NCBI GenBank assembly: GCA_038327915.1
Contig: JBBQLO010000011.1
Location: 1-23,532, forward strand
Length of the DNA stretch: 23,532 nucleotides
Origin: CAIXDB01 sp038327915
GTDB taxonomy: Bacteria > Patescibacteriota > Minisyncoccia > Phycocordibacterales > DATDWN01
Direction: 5' to 3'
Made by a program: the position numbers and the translations under genes. Positions 1-6,390 of the stretch are shown one piece after another. The notes below the pieces were generated by a model. It did no database searches and had not been told where the DNA came from. It saw only the letters and a program-made list of their open reading frames with translations. Numbering within the stretch: the first letter of the stretch is position 1; each line of letters opens with the position of its first letter.

Positions 1-1
1 G

Positions 2-571
2 AGCGAAGTAGAGACACCCGCTCCGAGGGAGAGGTTTCTCCGAAAGTTGGGGAATGGTTTCTTTATCGGCATGACAGGTCAAACTCCAAAAGCATTCGGA
101 GAAGGTCTGAAACGTCGAAACTGGAAATCTAGTTCATGGACACTGGTCCAAAGAACTACCCCAGTCGGGCAATTTACTGGCCTACGAAATGGGTGGAAAG
201 AAAGCAAAGGTTCTTTTCAAAAAAAAGCACTCGATGCATCCCAAGGATTTTTATTGGCAGGTGTAATGGTTGACGGCTTCTCAAGCCTTGTCGCTTCAAG
301 AGCGCAAGCTTCAGGCCGCAAAATATTCGAAACCCATTCTCTAGTGGCATCGAACGGTCATTGGAACGCCATGAAGTGGTACGGGGTAAATAATCTCTTT
401 CTAAACATCACAGTAAAATTTGAGAACAAACTCATTGGTTACTGTGAAAAAAGGAATGGGGTGAAAGCCAAAGTCACCCAAGTGGCGACATACGGCATTA
501 TTGGATTTAATGTCGTGCTGGGTGCAGCTAGGGTGGGTGCAACAATCCACAACTTCGCCCTTTCGTTCTAA
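2..571 (+). CDS. hypothetical protein, 5'-truncated by the window edge
   Basis: The reading frame is open from base 2 to a TAA at 569-571. Candidate internal starts are TTG at 47 and ATG at 71, but neither has a Shine-Dalgarno site or a -10 box at the spacing seen for other genes here, so the gene probably begins left of the window. The visible protein is basic and rich in Trp, Gly, Ser and Lys, with two mildly hydrophobic stretches (about residues 67-80 and 147-168 counted from TTG 47). I recognise no family and no catalytic motif. It is followed at once by small hairpins and a good intrinsic terminator, which supports its being a real transcribed unit. The first 45 bases loosely resemble the GA-rich part of the spacer repeat near 4260-4305, so the N-terminus could have been captured from such an element; that similarity is weak. 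Confidence 0.55.
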   Translation, partial: SEVETPAPRERFLRKLGNGFFIGMTGQTPKAFGEGLKRRNWKSSSWTLVQRTTPVGQFTGLRNGWKESKGSFQKKALDASQGFLLAGVMVDGFSSLVASRAQASGRKIFETHSLVASNGHWNAMKWYGVNNLFLNITVKFENKLIGYCEKRNGVKAKVTQVATYGIIGFNVVLGAARVGATIHNFALSF

Positions 572-670
572 AAGTTCCGCGTCGTCAAGACGCATTGCAG
601 TAGTTTCTGCATCCAAGTGGATGCATGTACACAACGTCAGATGGTTATCGCCCCTTTCGGGCACCATCGC

Positions 671-693
671 AGTCCCACATGTGGGGCTTTTTT
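671..693 (+). terminator. intrinsic terminator after the first gene
   Basis: A seven-pair stem (671-677 with 682-688, one G-U pair) closes a CATG tetraloop and runs into a T tract at 688-693, with a second T run from about 700. It lies 100 bases after the stop at 571 and is correctly oriented to end plus-strand transcription. Confidence 0.75.
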
Positions 694-840
694 GATGCTT
701 TTTTTATAATAATTTCCTCCCACAAATTTTAAGGTTTTCATAATTTGTGCAAGATCGTGAGAAATCGTAAACCGATTTCGTAAGACCTTGAGTCATCTGT
801 ACTCAGATGCAAAAGGTGTACCGCTCCTGTAAGGAGGATA

Positions 841-897
841 AAATTTGAAAATATGCGAAGCCATACTTAGTAGTATGGTGACAAATATTTTTAAATT
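841..897 (-). terminator. large hairpin downstream of fusA, possible terminator
   Basis: Bases 841-855 pair with 883-897 (one mismatch near the base of the stem), and an inner stem CCATAC/GTATGG (861-866 with 873-878) sits inside it. On the minus strand it starts 32 bases after the fusA stop and is followed by TTTTATCC. The position and shape fit a fusA transcript end, but the T tract is short, so it could instead be a 3'-end stabiliser or part of the repeat family. Confidence 0.45.
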
Positions 898-928
898 TTA
901 GGCGATGAGATCGTACAAATTTGGAAAC

Positions 929-3088
929 CTACTTCCTCGCCTCTACGATAGTCTTTTCTACGTTTGGTGGCACAACTTCGTAATGATCAAATTCCATCAT
1001 AATAGAACCGCGACCCTGAGTCATCGAGCGAATGTCTGTCGTGTATCCAAACATTTCTGAAAGTGGCACTTTTGCGTGAATCACTCGAAGCATTCCACGC
1101 TCGTCCATACCTTCTATTTGTCCACGTTTTCCGGAGAGAGATCCGGTGACGTCTCCCATGAACTGTTCTGGCATGATAGCTTCCACTTTCATAATCGGTT
1201 CGAGGATAACTGGTCGAGAACGTTTTGCTGCATCTTGAAATGCCTGCGAAGCTGCAATTTTGTAGGCAATTTCAGATGAGTCAACATCATGATATGAACC
1301 GAAAGTTAGCTCGCAAGAAATGTTTACCATTGGGTAGCCGGCCACAATACCGCGACCCATGGCTTCGTGAACACCTTTCTCCACTGCAGGAATAAATTCC
1401 TGTGGGATGACGCCTCCTTTAATAGAGTCAATGAATTCGAAGTCTGGATATCGTTTGACGTTTTTCGGAATTTTCTGACCTTCTTCTATTTTCTCCATTG
1501 GCTTGATAGTCAATTTGACGTGGCCATACTGGCCTTTTCCTCCGGTCTGTTTAATGTACTTGTGTTCGGCTTCTGCACTGCCAAGAATTGTTTCACGGTA
1601 TGCCACCTGAGGTTTGCCGGTGTTTACCTCTACTCCAAATTCTCGCTTCATGCGATCCACCATAATTTCAAGATGTAATTCTCCCATTCCAGAAACAATT
1701 GTTTCTGCTGTTTCTGTATTAGAAGATATAATAAATGTTGGATCTTCGTCGGAAAGTTTTTTGAGAGCCATGCCCATTTTTTCTTGGTCAGCTTTTGTTT
1801 TTGGCTCGACACGAAGAGAAACCACAGGGTCGACAAATTTAATAGGGTCGAGAATGATCGGATTGTTTTCATCACAGAGAGTGTGCGATGTTTTGGCAGA
1901 TTTGAGACCAACTGCAGCAGCAATTTCTCCAGCAAATACTTTTTTGACTTCTTCACGTTTGTCTGCTTGCAATCGAACGATACGTCCCAAACGCTCTTTC
2001 TCACCAGTTGTGGAGTTATATATGTATGTACCTGCTTCAATAGTACCTGAATACACACGGAAAAATGTCAATTGTCCGACAAAAGGATCGTTTTGGAGTT
2101 TAAAAGCAAGTGCAGCAAATGGCTCACTGTCTGACGCACTGCGGTAAATAGTATCTCCGGTGACAGGATCAATGCCATGCACCGGTGGAATGTCTAGAGG
2201 AGAGGGTAGGTAGTCTACAACAGCATCAAGTATGAGCTGTACGCCTTTGTTTTTAAGAGCTGAACCAACCATAACAGGAATCAGTGAAATTTTAAGCGTC
2301 GCCGCTCGAAGTGTTTTTTTTAACATTTCGTATGTCGGCTCTTTGCCTTCGAGGAAAGTCTCCATGAGAGAATCGTCTTGCTCCACAATTTTTTCCACAA
2401 GTTCTGCACGATATTTGGTCGCTTCTTCGAGGTACTCTGCAGGAATTTCTTCTTCGCGGATAACCATTCCCATGTTGCCTTCAAAATAATAAGCTTTCAT
2501 TTTCATGAGGTCAATAACTCCAACAAAATTTTCTTCTGCACCCATTGGGATTTGAATTCTCACTGCGTTTTTATTTAGCCGATCTAGAATTGAAGCATAT
2601 GATCGCTCAAAAGAAGCCCCTGTTCGGTCGAGCTTGTTGATAAAACAGATTCTGGGAACGTTGCCGTCGTCGGCATATCGCCAGTTTGTCTCTGACTGCG
2701 GTTCAACACCTGCAACACCGTCGAACACCACGACAGCACCGTCTAGTACTCGGAGAGAACGCTTTACTTCTGCCGTAAAATCAATGTGTCCTGGAGTATC
2801 AATTATATTGAAACGATACAAATTTGCCGGATCTGCCTTACCGTCAGCTTTTTTTGGTAAATATGTTGGATTCCAAAAACAAGTAATGGCAGCAGCTGTA
2901 ATAGTGATACCGCGTTCTCGCTCCTGCTCCATCCAGTCAGTGACCGTCTCACCTTCGTGCACTTCGCCTATTTTGTGTGTCATTCCTGTATAGAAAAGAA
3001 CACGCTCGGAAGTGGTCGTTTTTCCTGCGTCGATGTGAGCGATAATACCGAAGTTTCGTACTCGTTCAAGTGGATAGTCTCTGTTCAT
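929..3088 (-). CDS. fusA: translation elongation factor G
   Basis: This is the GTPase that drives ribosomal translocation and, with ribosome recycling factor, splits post-termination ribosomes in the cytoplasm. The 719 residues are close to the usual ~700. The G domain shows the P-loop AHIDAGKT at residues 17-24, the switch I segment RGITI around 59-63, DTPGH at 97-101 and NKLD at 151-154. Domains II to V follow through to the C-terminus (for example GRGSIMMEFDHY). The ATG at 3088 places the P-loop where the family has it. There is no Shine-Dalgarno sequence; the mRNA leader would be about 30 bases from the promoter at 3124-3152. It is the last gene of the str cluster, but a DKNYY-repeat gene separates it from rpsG. 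The stop is TAG. Identification is secure. Confidence 0.98.
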   Translation of the reverse strand: MNRDYPLERVRNFGIIAHIDAGKTTTSERVLFYTGMTHKIGEVHEGETVTDWMEQERERGITITAAAITCFWNPTYLPKKADGKADPANLYRFNIIDTPGHIDFTAEVKRSLRVLDGAVVVFDGVAGVEPQSETNWRYADDGNVPRICFINKLDRTGASFERSYASILDRLNKNAVRIQIPMGAEENFVGVIDLMKMKAYYFEGNMGMVIREEEIPAEYLEEATKYRAELVEKIVEQDDSLMETFLEGKEPTYEMLKKTLRAATLKISLIPVMVGSALKNKGVQLILDAVVDYLPSPLDIPPVHGIDPVTGDTIYRSASDSEPFAALAFKLQNDPFVGQLTFFRVYSGTIEAGTYIYNSTTGEKERLGRIVRLQADKREEVKKVFAGEIAAAVGLKSAKTSHTLCDENNPIILDPIKFVDPVVSLRVEPKTKADQEKMGMALKKLSDEDPTFIISSNTETAETIVSGMGELHLEIMVDRMKREFGVEVNTGKPQVAYRETILGSAEAEHKYIKQTGGKGQYGHVKLTIKPMEKIEEGQKIPKNVKRYPDFEFIDSIKGGVIPQEFIPAVEKGVHEAMGRGIVAGYPMVNISCELTFGSYHDVDSSEIAYKIAASQAFQDAAKRSRPVILEPIMKVEAIMPEQFMGDVTGSLSGKRGQIEGMDERGMLRVIHAKVPLSEMFGYTTDIRSMTQGRGSIMMEFDHYEVVPPNVEKTIVEARK

Positions 3089-3123
3089 ATAAAATAAAAA
3101 AACCGTCAGGTAATAATGGTGAA

Positions 3124-3152
3124 ACTATATAGTATTGAGGAAAAAATTGCAA
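3124..3152 (-). promoter_or_regulatory. sigma-70-type promoter of fusA
   Basis: On the minus strand TTGCAA (3147-3152) is followed after exactly 17 bases by TATAGT (3124-3129). Transcription would start near 3117, giving a leader of about 30 bases to the fusA ATG. This gives fusA a promoter independent of rpsL-rpsG. Confidence 0.7.
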
Positions 3153-3204
3153 AGCTAAGTTCAGAAATGAATTCTTGCCCTCCACACTCACAACAGTTTA
3201 AACT

Positions 3205-4080
3205 TTAATGGTTTTCATCCTTTGCCAAAGTAAAAGTTTTTGGATGAGCCCCCACCAGAATCTTACCCGAATTAAAAACAAAATTCTTATCTTTGAGATA
3301 TATACAACTTTTTTCTACTTCTTTTAAAGTTGAATAATCTACATTTTTGATTTGTAAATCATATGCTAAATAAATATTTTTACTATCAGCAAAGTAACAT
3401 TTATTAAACATATGAAATGTTCTAGCGTCAGCATTTGCTAGGATTTTTCCTTTGTAAAATACATTTTTATCATTTTTAGCGTAGTTAAAATAAACTAACA
3501 CATTTTCATCATTCACATGACCATTCATGACGGTGAATGCACCATCATTATCTGCAATTTTTTGAGCATCCTTACCATTTACTAAAATCGAATTCAAATG
3601 ATCACTAAAACTAACTCCCATCACTGTATCAATAGGAAAAATGGTATTTGTATAATATATACCATTTTTATCTTCCATATAATTAAATTCTAAAACTTGA
3701 AAAGTGACAGCATCAACATTCTCAACAATTTTACCAACTAAATACACATGGTTTTTATCTTTAGCATAATAAGGATCTTTTTCAAAAATCTGAAAACTAT
3801 TTTTATCTGCTTCTATTAATTTTTTAGTACTATACCTAGCACAATGACCAGTTTCAAGCCATTCTATAGCGACACATTTATCTAAGACATACACCAAATT
3901 ACCCTCCACAAAATAAAAACCTCTGCCTAAATTTTTTGTTGGCGTATCATTATATGTATTTAATGTGTACAGTACTGCTAGTACACCTAAAAATACTACA
4001 AAGACTATGCCGAATAATTTCAAAATTCCATAAGTTCTTTTTAGAGGTTTCTCTGGCTGACTGTTAATTTGACTATTCAT
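3205..4080 (-). CDS. DKNYY-repeat protein with N-terminal membrane anchor
   Basis: The protein has 291 residues, with a short basic cytoplasmic N-terminus, one hydrophobic segment at about 21-42, and an outside domain built from repeats of the DKNYY family. Recognisable units are KDKNHVY (107-113), EDKNGIYY (136-143), NDKNVFY (203-209), DSKNIYL (232-238) and KDKNFVF (263-269), with intervening segments such as NVDAVTFQVL and NADARTFHMF that give a ladder-like pattern. The biochemical function of this family is unknown; surface display is an inference from the anchor. The gene sits inside the ribosomal str cluster between rpsG and fusA, an odd place for an envelope protein, and its DNA is visibly more AT-rich than its neighbours. 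There is no Shine-Dalgarno site. The duplicated block at 4084-4120 lies just ahead of the ATG. It may be a later insertion into the cluster. Confidence 0.88.
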   Translation of the reverse strand: MNSQINSQPEKPLKRTYGILKLFGIVFVVFLGVLAVLYTLNTYNDTPTKNLGRGFYFVEGNLVYVLDKCVAIEWLETGHCARYSTKKLIEADKNSFQIFEKDPYYAKDKNHVYLVGKIVENVDAVTFQVLEFNYMEDKNGIYYTNTIFPIDTVMGVSFSDHLNSILVNGKDAQKIADNDGAFTVMNGHVNDENVLVYFNYAKNDKNVFYKGKILANADARTFHMFNKCYFADSKNIYLAYDLQIKNVDYSTLKEVEKSCIYLKDKNFVFNSGKILVGAHPKTFTLAKDENH

Positions 4081-4083
4081 AAG

Positions 4084-4120
4084 ATTATTATTTTGCTTGG
4101 GTTAAGGATTTGTGAGGATT
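4084..4120. repeat. direct repeat copy 1, abutting the DKNYY gene start
   Basis: This is a 37-base segment that matches 4317-4353 at 33 positions, with the first 13 bases identical. On the minus strand it ends four bases before the DKNYY ATG and has an AT-rich, -10-like end (AATAATAAT), so it could carry a weak promoter. Confidence 0.75.
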
Positions 4121-4195
4121 CTTATTAGAACTCAAGAAAGTTTTCATAATTTGGATCAAGTCTCGCAGACAAGCTCTGAGGATTTTTTATGAATT

Positions 4196-4309
4196 TCAAG
4201 GCGCGAGTGAGTACCGTGACCAAAGTGTACTAATAGTACTCTGCGGGAACGGGCGGAACGAGCAACGCAGAAAATCGGAAAAATTCCCTGGAGGAGGAAT
4301 TTCTGCCAT
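4196..4309 (-). CDS. very small ORF inside the spacer repeat, doubtful
   Basis: This is a 37-codon frame from ATG (4307-4309) to TGA (4196-4198), preceded by the same repeated block that precedes the DKNYY gene. The peptide is Pro-, Phe- and Ser-rich and contains FSDFLRCSFRPFPQ. No SD site is present. The codons are dictated by the hairpin structure of the repeat (AAATTCC/GGAATTT and TCTGCG/CGCAGA), so the frame is more likely a by-product of the element than a gene. It is recorded because both repeat copies end next to an ATG. Confidence 0.15.
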   Translation of the reverse strand: MAEIPPPGNFSDFLRCSFRPFPQSTISTLWSRYSLAP

Positions 4310-4316
4310 GTACTAT

Positions 4317-4353
4317 ATTATTATTTTGCGCAGGTTAAGTATTTGTGAGGATT
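4317..4353. repeat. direct repeat copy 2
   Basis: This is the second copy of the 37-base segment at 4084-4120, 233 bases away. Like copy 1, it is followed closely on the minus strand by an ATG (4309), which here opens only a 37-codon frame. Confidence 0.75.
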
Positions 4354-4465
4354 TTTGTTCGAGTTCTAAGGGCGAAGTTTCTTTCTTGACCAATGTGTAG
4401 AGTTACTACTCCGCGGGAAAGAAAGAAACGAGTACCGAAGAAATCGGACAAAAAGACCACAAAGA

Positions 4466-4936
4466 CTACCAGGCGAAGTGAGCAAAAGCCTTGTTAGCCT
4501 CTGCCATCTTGTGAGTATTTTCCCTCTTCTTTACTGCGTCACCTTCGTTTTTAAACGCAAGCATAATTTCATCAGAAAGTCGTGTGTGCATTGGCTTGCC
4601 TTTTTTAGCTCGAGCGGACTCAATAATCCACTTCATAGAAAGATACGCTCGACGTTCTGGACGGACTTCGCGGGGAATCTGGTAGTTGGCACCTCCCACT
4701 CTTCTTGAACGAACCTCGGTCAATGGACCGGTGTTTTTAAGAGCTGTATCAAAAATTTCCATTACGTCTTCAACTTTCGCCTTGGTTTTAATGTCTTCAA
4801 ACGCATCGTAGACTATTTTACGAGCGGTCGCTTTCTGTCCACGCTCCATAATGTAGTTGATAAATTTACCCACTTTTGGTGAGCCATAGACATGGTCTGC
4901 TTTTGCAATATTTCGATTTGTGACTTTTCTTCGCAT
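4466..4936 (-). CDS. rpsG: 30S ribosomal protein S7
   Basis: S7 is the primary assembly protein that nucleates the 30S head and contacts the E-site tRNA and mRNA exit channel. The 156 residues match the usual length. Family landmarks are the start MRRK, KFINYIMERGQKATA near residues 24-38, the conserved VRSRRVGGANYQIPREV segment (about 75-91) and the terminal AHFAW. It lies 29 bases after rpsL in the same direction, as in most bacterial str operons, and shares that promoter. There is no recognisable Shine-Dalgarno sequence in the 29-base gap. It is followed by a 385-base repeat-filled spacer rather than directly by fusA. Identification is secure. Confidence 0.97.
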   Translation of the reverse strand: MRRKVTNRNIAKADHVYGSPKVGKFINYIMERGQKATARKIVYDAFEDIKTKAKVEDVMEIFDTALKNTGPLTEVRSRRVGGANYQIPREVRPERRAYLSMKWIIESARAKKGKPMHTRLSDEIMLAFKNEGDAVKKRENTHKMAEANKAFAHFAW

Positions 4937-4965
4937 TGTAATTTTACGTTAGATTTTTGAAAGCT

Positions 4966-5385
4966 TTATTTTTTGCCGGCTTTTGGACGCTTTACTCCGT
5001 ATCGGGACCTTCCTTTTGCCCGCTTGTCTACCCCAGTTGCATCGAGAATACCGCGGACTATAGTGTAGCGCACACCGATATCTTTTACTTTTCCACCACG
5101 GAGCAATACTACTGAGTGCTCTTGAAGTGCGTGCCCCATACCAGGGATGTAAGCCGTCACTTCCATACCGTTGGTCAAGCGAACGCGAGCAATTTTACGA
5201 ATAGCAGAGTTTGGCTTGCGGGGAGTTTTAGTAGTGACTTTAGTACACACACCTCGTTTGAAAGGAGATGGGTAAAAGACTGGATGATTTTCCAAGTTAT
5301 TAAACCCACGCGTCAAAGCAACGGCCTTTGGTTTAACCTTGGTTTTTGTACGCTTGTGTCGAACTAATTGGTTAATCGTGGACAT
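4966..5385 (-). CDS. rpsL: 30S ribosomal protein S12
   Basis: S12 lines the decoding centre of the 30S subunit and controls translational accuracy. The 139 residues are longer than the 124 of E. coli because an insertion (about residues 24-42, ending PSPFKRGVC) enlarges the N-terminal extension. The decoding loops are clear: TKTPRKPNSAIRK and LRGGKVKDIGVRYTIVRG. Two features are unusual. The position equivalent to E. coli K42 (mature numbering) is Arg, codon CGC, with K43 kept. The conserved proline equivalent to P90 (usual KDLPGVRY) is absent, reading KDIGVRY. The methylthiolated Asp equivalent (D88) is kept. It is the first gene of the cluster and has a long structured leader. Identification is secure. 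Confidence 0.97.
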   Translation of the reverse strand: MSTINQLVRHKRTKTKVKPKAVALTRGFNNLENHPVFYPSPFKRGVCTKVTTKTPRKPNSAIRKIARVRLTNGMEVTAYIPGMGHALQEHSVVLLRGGKVKDIGVRYTIVRGILDATGVDKRAKGRSRYGVKRPKAGKK

Positions 5386-5572
5386 TGAATAGTACTCTAA
5401 TATAGATGGCTATAAAATGCAAATTTTTATACGAAAATCGGGATCAACCTGTACTAGATTGACCCCGGGGATGGCGAACCGATTTTAAAAAAGAGCTTTT
5501 TTTGGCGCGGGTACTGCTTTTTTGCAATACCCGCTGGAACGAAAGACGAAAGACGGAATGAATAACTCTGAC
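5386..5572 (-). promoter_or_regulatory. structured 5' leader of the rpsL operon
   Basis: From the predicted start near 5572 to the rpsL ATG is about 187 bases with two clear structures. One is a hairpin at 5507-5534 (GCGGGTA/TACCCGC plus an inner TGC/GCA around six T's), followed on the minus strand by an A tract rather than U's. The other is a long-range stem pairing 5434-5441 with 5479-5486 (AAAATCGG/CCGATTTT), with a small inner TCAA/TTGA stem. Leaders of ribosomal protein operons are often autoregulatory; that role here is inference. Confidence 0.5.
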
Positions 5573-5578
5573 ACATAT

Positions 5579-5608
5579 AGGATATCACACCTACGTTAAC
5601 TTTGTCAA
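5579..5608 (-). promoter_or_regulatory. sigma-70-type promoter of the rpsL operon
   Basis: On the minus strand a perfect TTGACA (5603-5608) is followed after 18 bases by TATCCT (5579-5584), with a TG dinucleotide one base before the -10 (extended -10). Transcription would start near 5572. It is the strongest -35 in the window, in keeping with a ribosomal operon. Confidence 0.75.
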
Positions 5609-5640
5609 ATAATTTTTTAAAATTTCCAAAAAGTACTATT

Positions 5641-6258
5641 CTAAGCAGAAAATCCTGTTATGAGGGCGAACTCCTTGGACACCACTGGCAATAGGTACTG
5701 CCAGAGGAAAAAGATGAAGAAAATAAGAACAAATGTGCCATATTTTTCAAAAAAATGACGAACACCGAGCATGCTGTTTGGGAGAATGGAAAAAAGTATT
5801 TTTGATCCGTCGAGAGGTGGAATGGGGATGAGATTAAAAGTAGCCAAAACAAGATTGATGGTAACAATGATGGCAATAATACTCGCAAAAGCTGAGGAAA
5901 AAAGTCCTGCCGGTAGGCCAAAGCGAATGAGTAAACCAAAAACAAGAGCGATAGCAATATTAGAAATAGGTCCAGCGAAAGCAACCATCGCTTCACCCCA
6001 TCGTTGGTTTCGAAGATTATATGGATTATATGGTACTGGCTTAGCCCAGCCAATAATAAAGCCCCCAAAGAAATATGAAATAACAGGTAATACAAAAGAA
6101 CCGAACCATTCGAGGTGTTTGAGTGGGTTGAGAGTCAGGCGACCTTGGTGATAAGCCGTATTATCTCCCAAAAGGTAAGCCACATAACCATGAGAAACCT
6201 CATGGACAACGACGGAAAAAATAAGTATTAAAATTGAAAAAATAAAATCCGTGCTCAT
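5641..6258 (-). CDS. site-2 protease family membrane metalloprotease (M50)
   Basis: This is an intramembrane zinc protease of the SpoIVFB/YwhC-like minimal type, 205 residues with about five or six membrane segments and no PDZ domain. The zinc site motif HEVSH is at residues 19-23 inside the first membrane helix. The second conserved motif, FNLIPIPPLDG (141-151), supplies the third metal ligand (Asp150). The intervening RLTLNPLKHLEWFGS and WAKPVPYN segments are typical of this subgroup. Substrates are unknown; relatives cleave membrane-bound regulators or signal peptides. It stands alone between the rpsL promoter (downstream on the same strand) and the divergent rpmB. There is no SD site. Family assignment is strong; physiological role is not visible. 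Confidence 0.93.
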   Translation of the reverse strand: MSTDFIFSILILIFSVVVHEVSHGYVAYLLGDNTAYHQGRLTLNPLKHLEWFGSFVLPVISYFFGGFIIGWAKPVPYNPYNLRNQRWGEAMVAFAGPISNIAIALVFGLLIRFGLPAGLFSSAFASIIAIIVTINLVLATFNLIPIPPLDGSKILFSILPNSMLGVRHFFEKYGTFVLIFFIFFLWQYLLPVVSKEFALITGFSA

Positions 6259-6332
6259 GTGGTGTACATATAAAGTATATCAAAATGCATGGTATGGCAT
6301 ACTGATAGTATACTGCGTTATGCTCTATTTAT

Positions 6333-6349
6333 ATAGTATTTAATACTAT
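6333..6349. promoter_or_regulatory. 17-base perfect palindrome between the protease gene and rpmB
   Basis: ATAGTATT, one central T, then AATACTAT form an 8 + 8 inverted repeat in the divergent intergenic region (6259-6390). It overlaps -10-like hexamers on both strands (TATAGT at 6332-6337 on plus), so it may be an operator or a paired promoter. Nearby shorter palindromes are GTATGGCATAC (6292-6302) and AGTATACT (6306-6313). Confidence 0.4.
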
Positions 6350-6390
6350 TATTTGCATTTTGTACTACATATGTTACCATGTTTTCCACT

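Larger units (their letters stand above)
572..928. other. gene-free spacer packed with hairpins
   Basis: I see no convincing gene in these 357 bases. They hold a chain of inverted repeats: 579-593 (GCGTC/GACGC), 608-625 (TGCATCC/GGATGCA), 641-667 (GCCC/GGGC inside ATGGT/ACCAT), the terminator at 671-693, 721-749 (CACAAATT/AATTTGTG), 761-779 (GAAATCG/CGATTTC), 794-809 (CATCTG/CAGATG), 824-836 (CTCCT/AGGAG) and the large hairpin at 841-897. The 14-mer at 734-747 recurs exactly at 4140-4153 in the rpsG-DKNYY spacer, so part of this block belongs to a dispersed intergenic repeat family. Confidence 0.6.
4081..4465. repeat. diverged tandem repeat filling the rpsG-DKNYY spacer
   Basis: These 385 bases contain two related units. 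Unit 1 begins at 4084 and unit 2 at 4317. Bases 4084-4120 and 4317-4353 agree at 33 of 37 positions. A second conserved block, 4216-4279 against 4385-4449, shares TGACCAA, GTGTA, GCGGGAA, AACGAG and AATCGGA at matching spacing. Unit 1 carries an extra middle section with a TTCATAA/TTATGAA stem (4143-4149 with 4187-4193). Unit 2 carries an 11-pair stem GTTTCTTTCTT/AAGAAAGAAAC around 4377-4430. GTACT/AGTAC and GTAG/CTAC inner hairpins occupy equivalent places in the two units. Confidence 0.75.

Noticed and set aside
572..700. tmRNA or RNase P RNA at the left end
   Set aside because: None of the near-invariant words of these RNAs is present, and no tag-coding or tRNA-like part can be found.
1648..2058. 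Long frames in other phases inside fusA, including a 136-codon minus frame and several plus frames up to 177 codons
   Set aside because: They lie wholly inside the securely identified elongation factor G gene, have no motifs and reflect its codon bias.
4345..4375. tRNA-like T-arm word GTTCGAGTTC
   Set aside because: No acceptor stem, D-arm or anticodon arm at matching distances; the word is part of the spacer repeat.
4081..4465. CRISPR array
   Set aside because: There are only two repeat copies, 233 bases apart, diverged, with no regular spacers and no cas genes.
6379..6390. rpmB start at the upstream ATG
   Set aside because: It would add MFST before the conserved MAK start of L28; the downstream ATG fits the family better.
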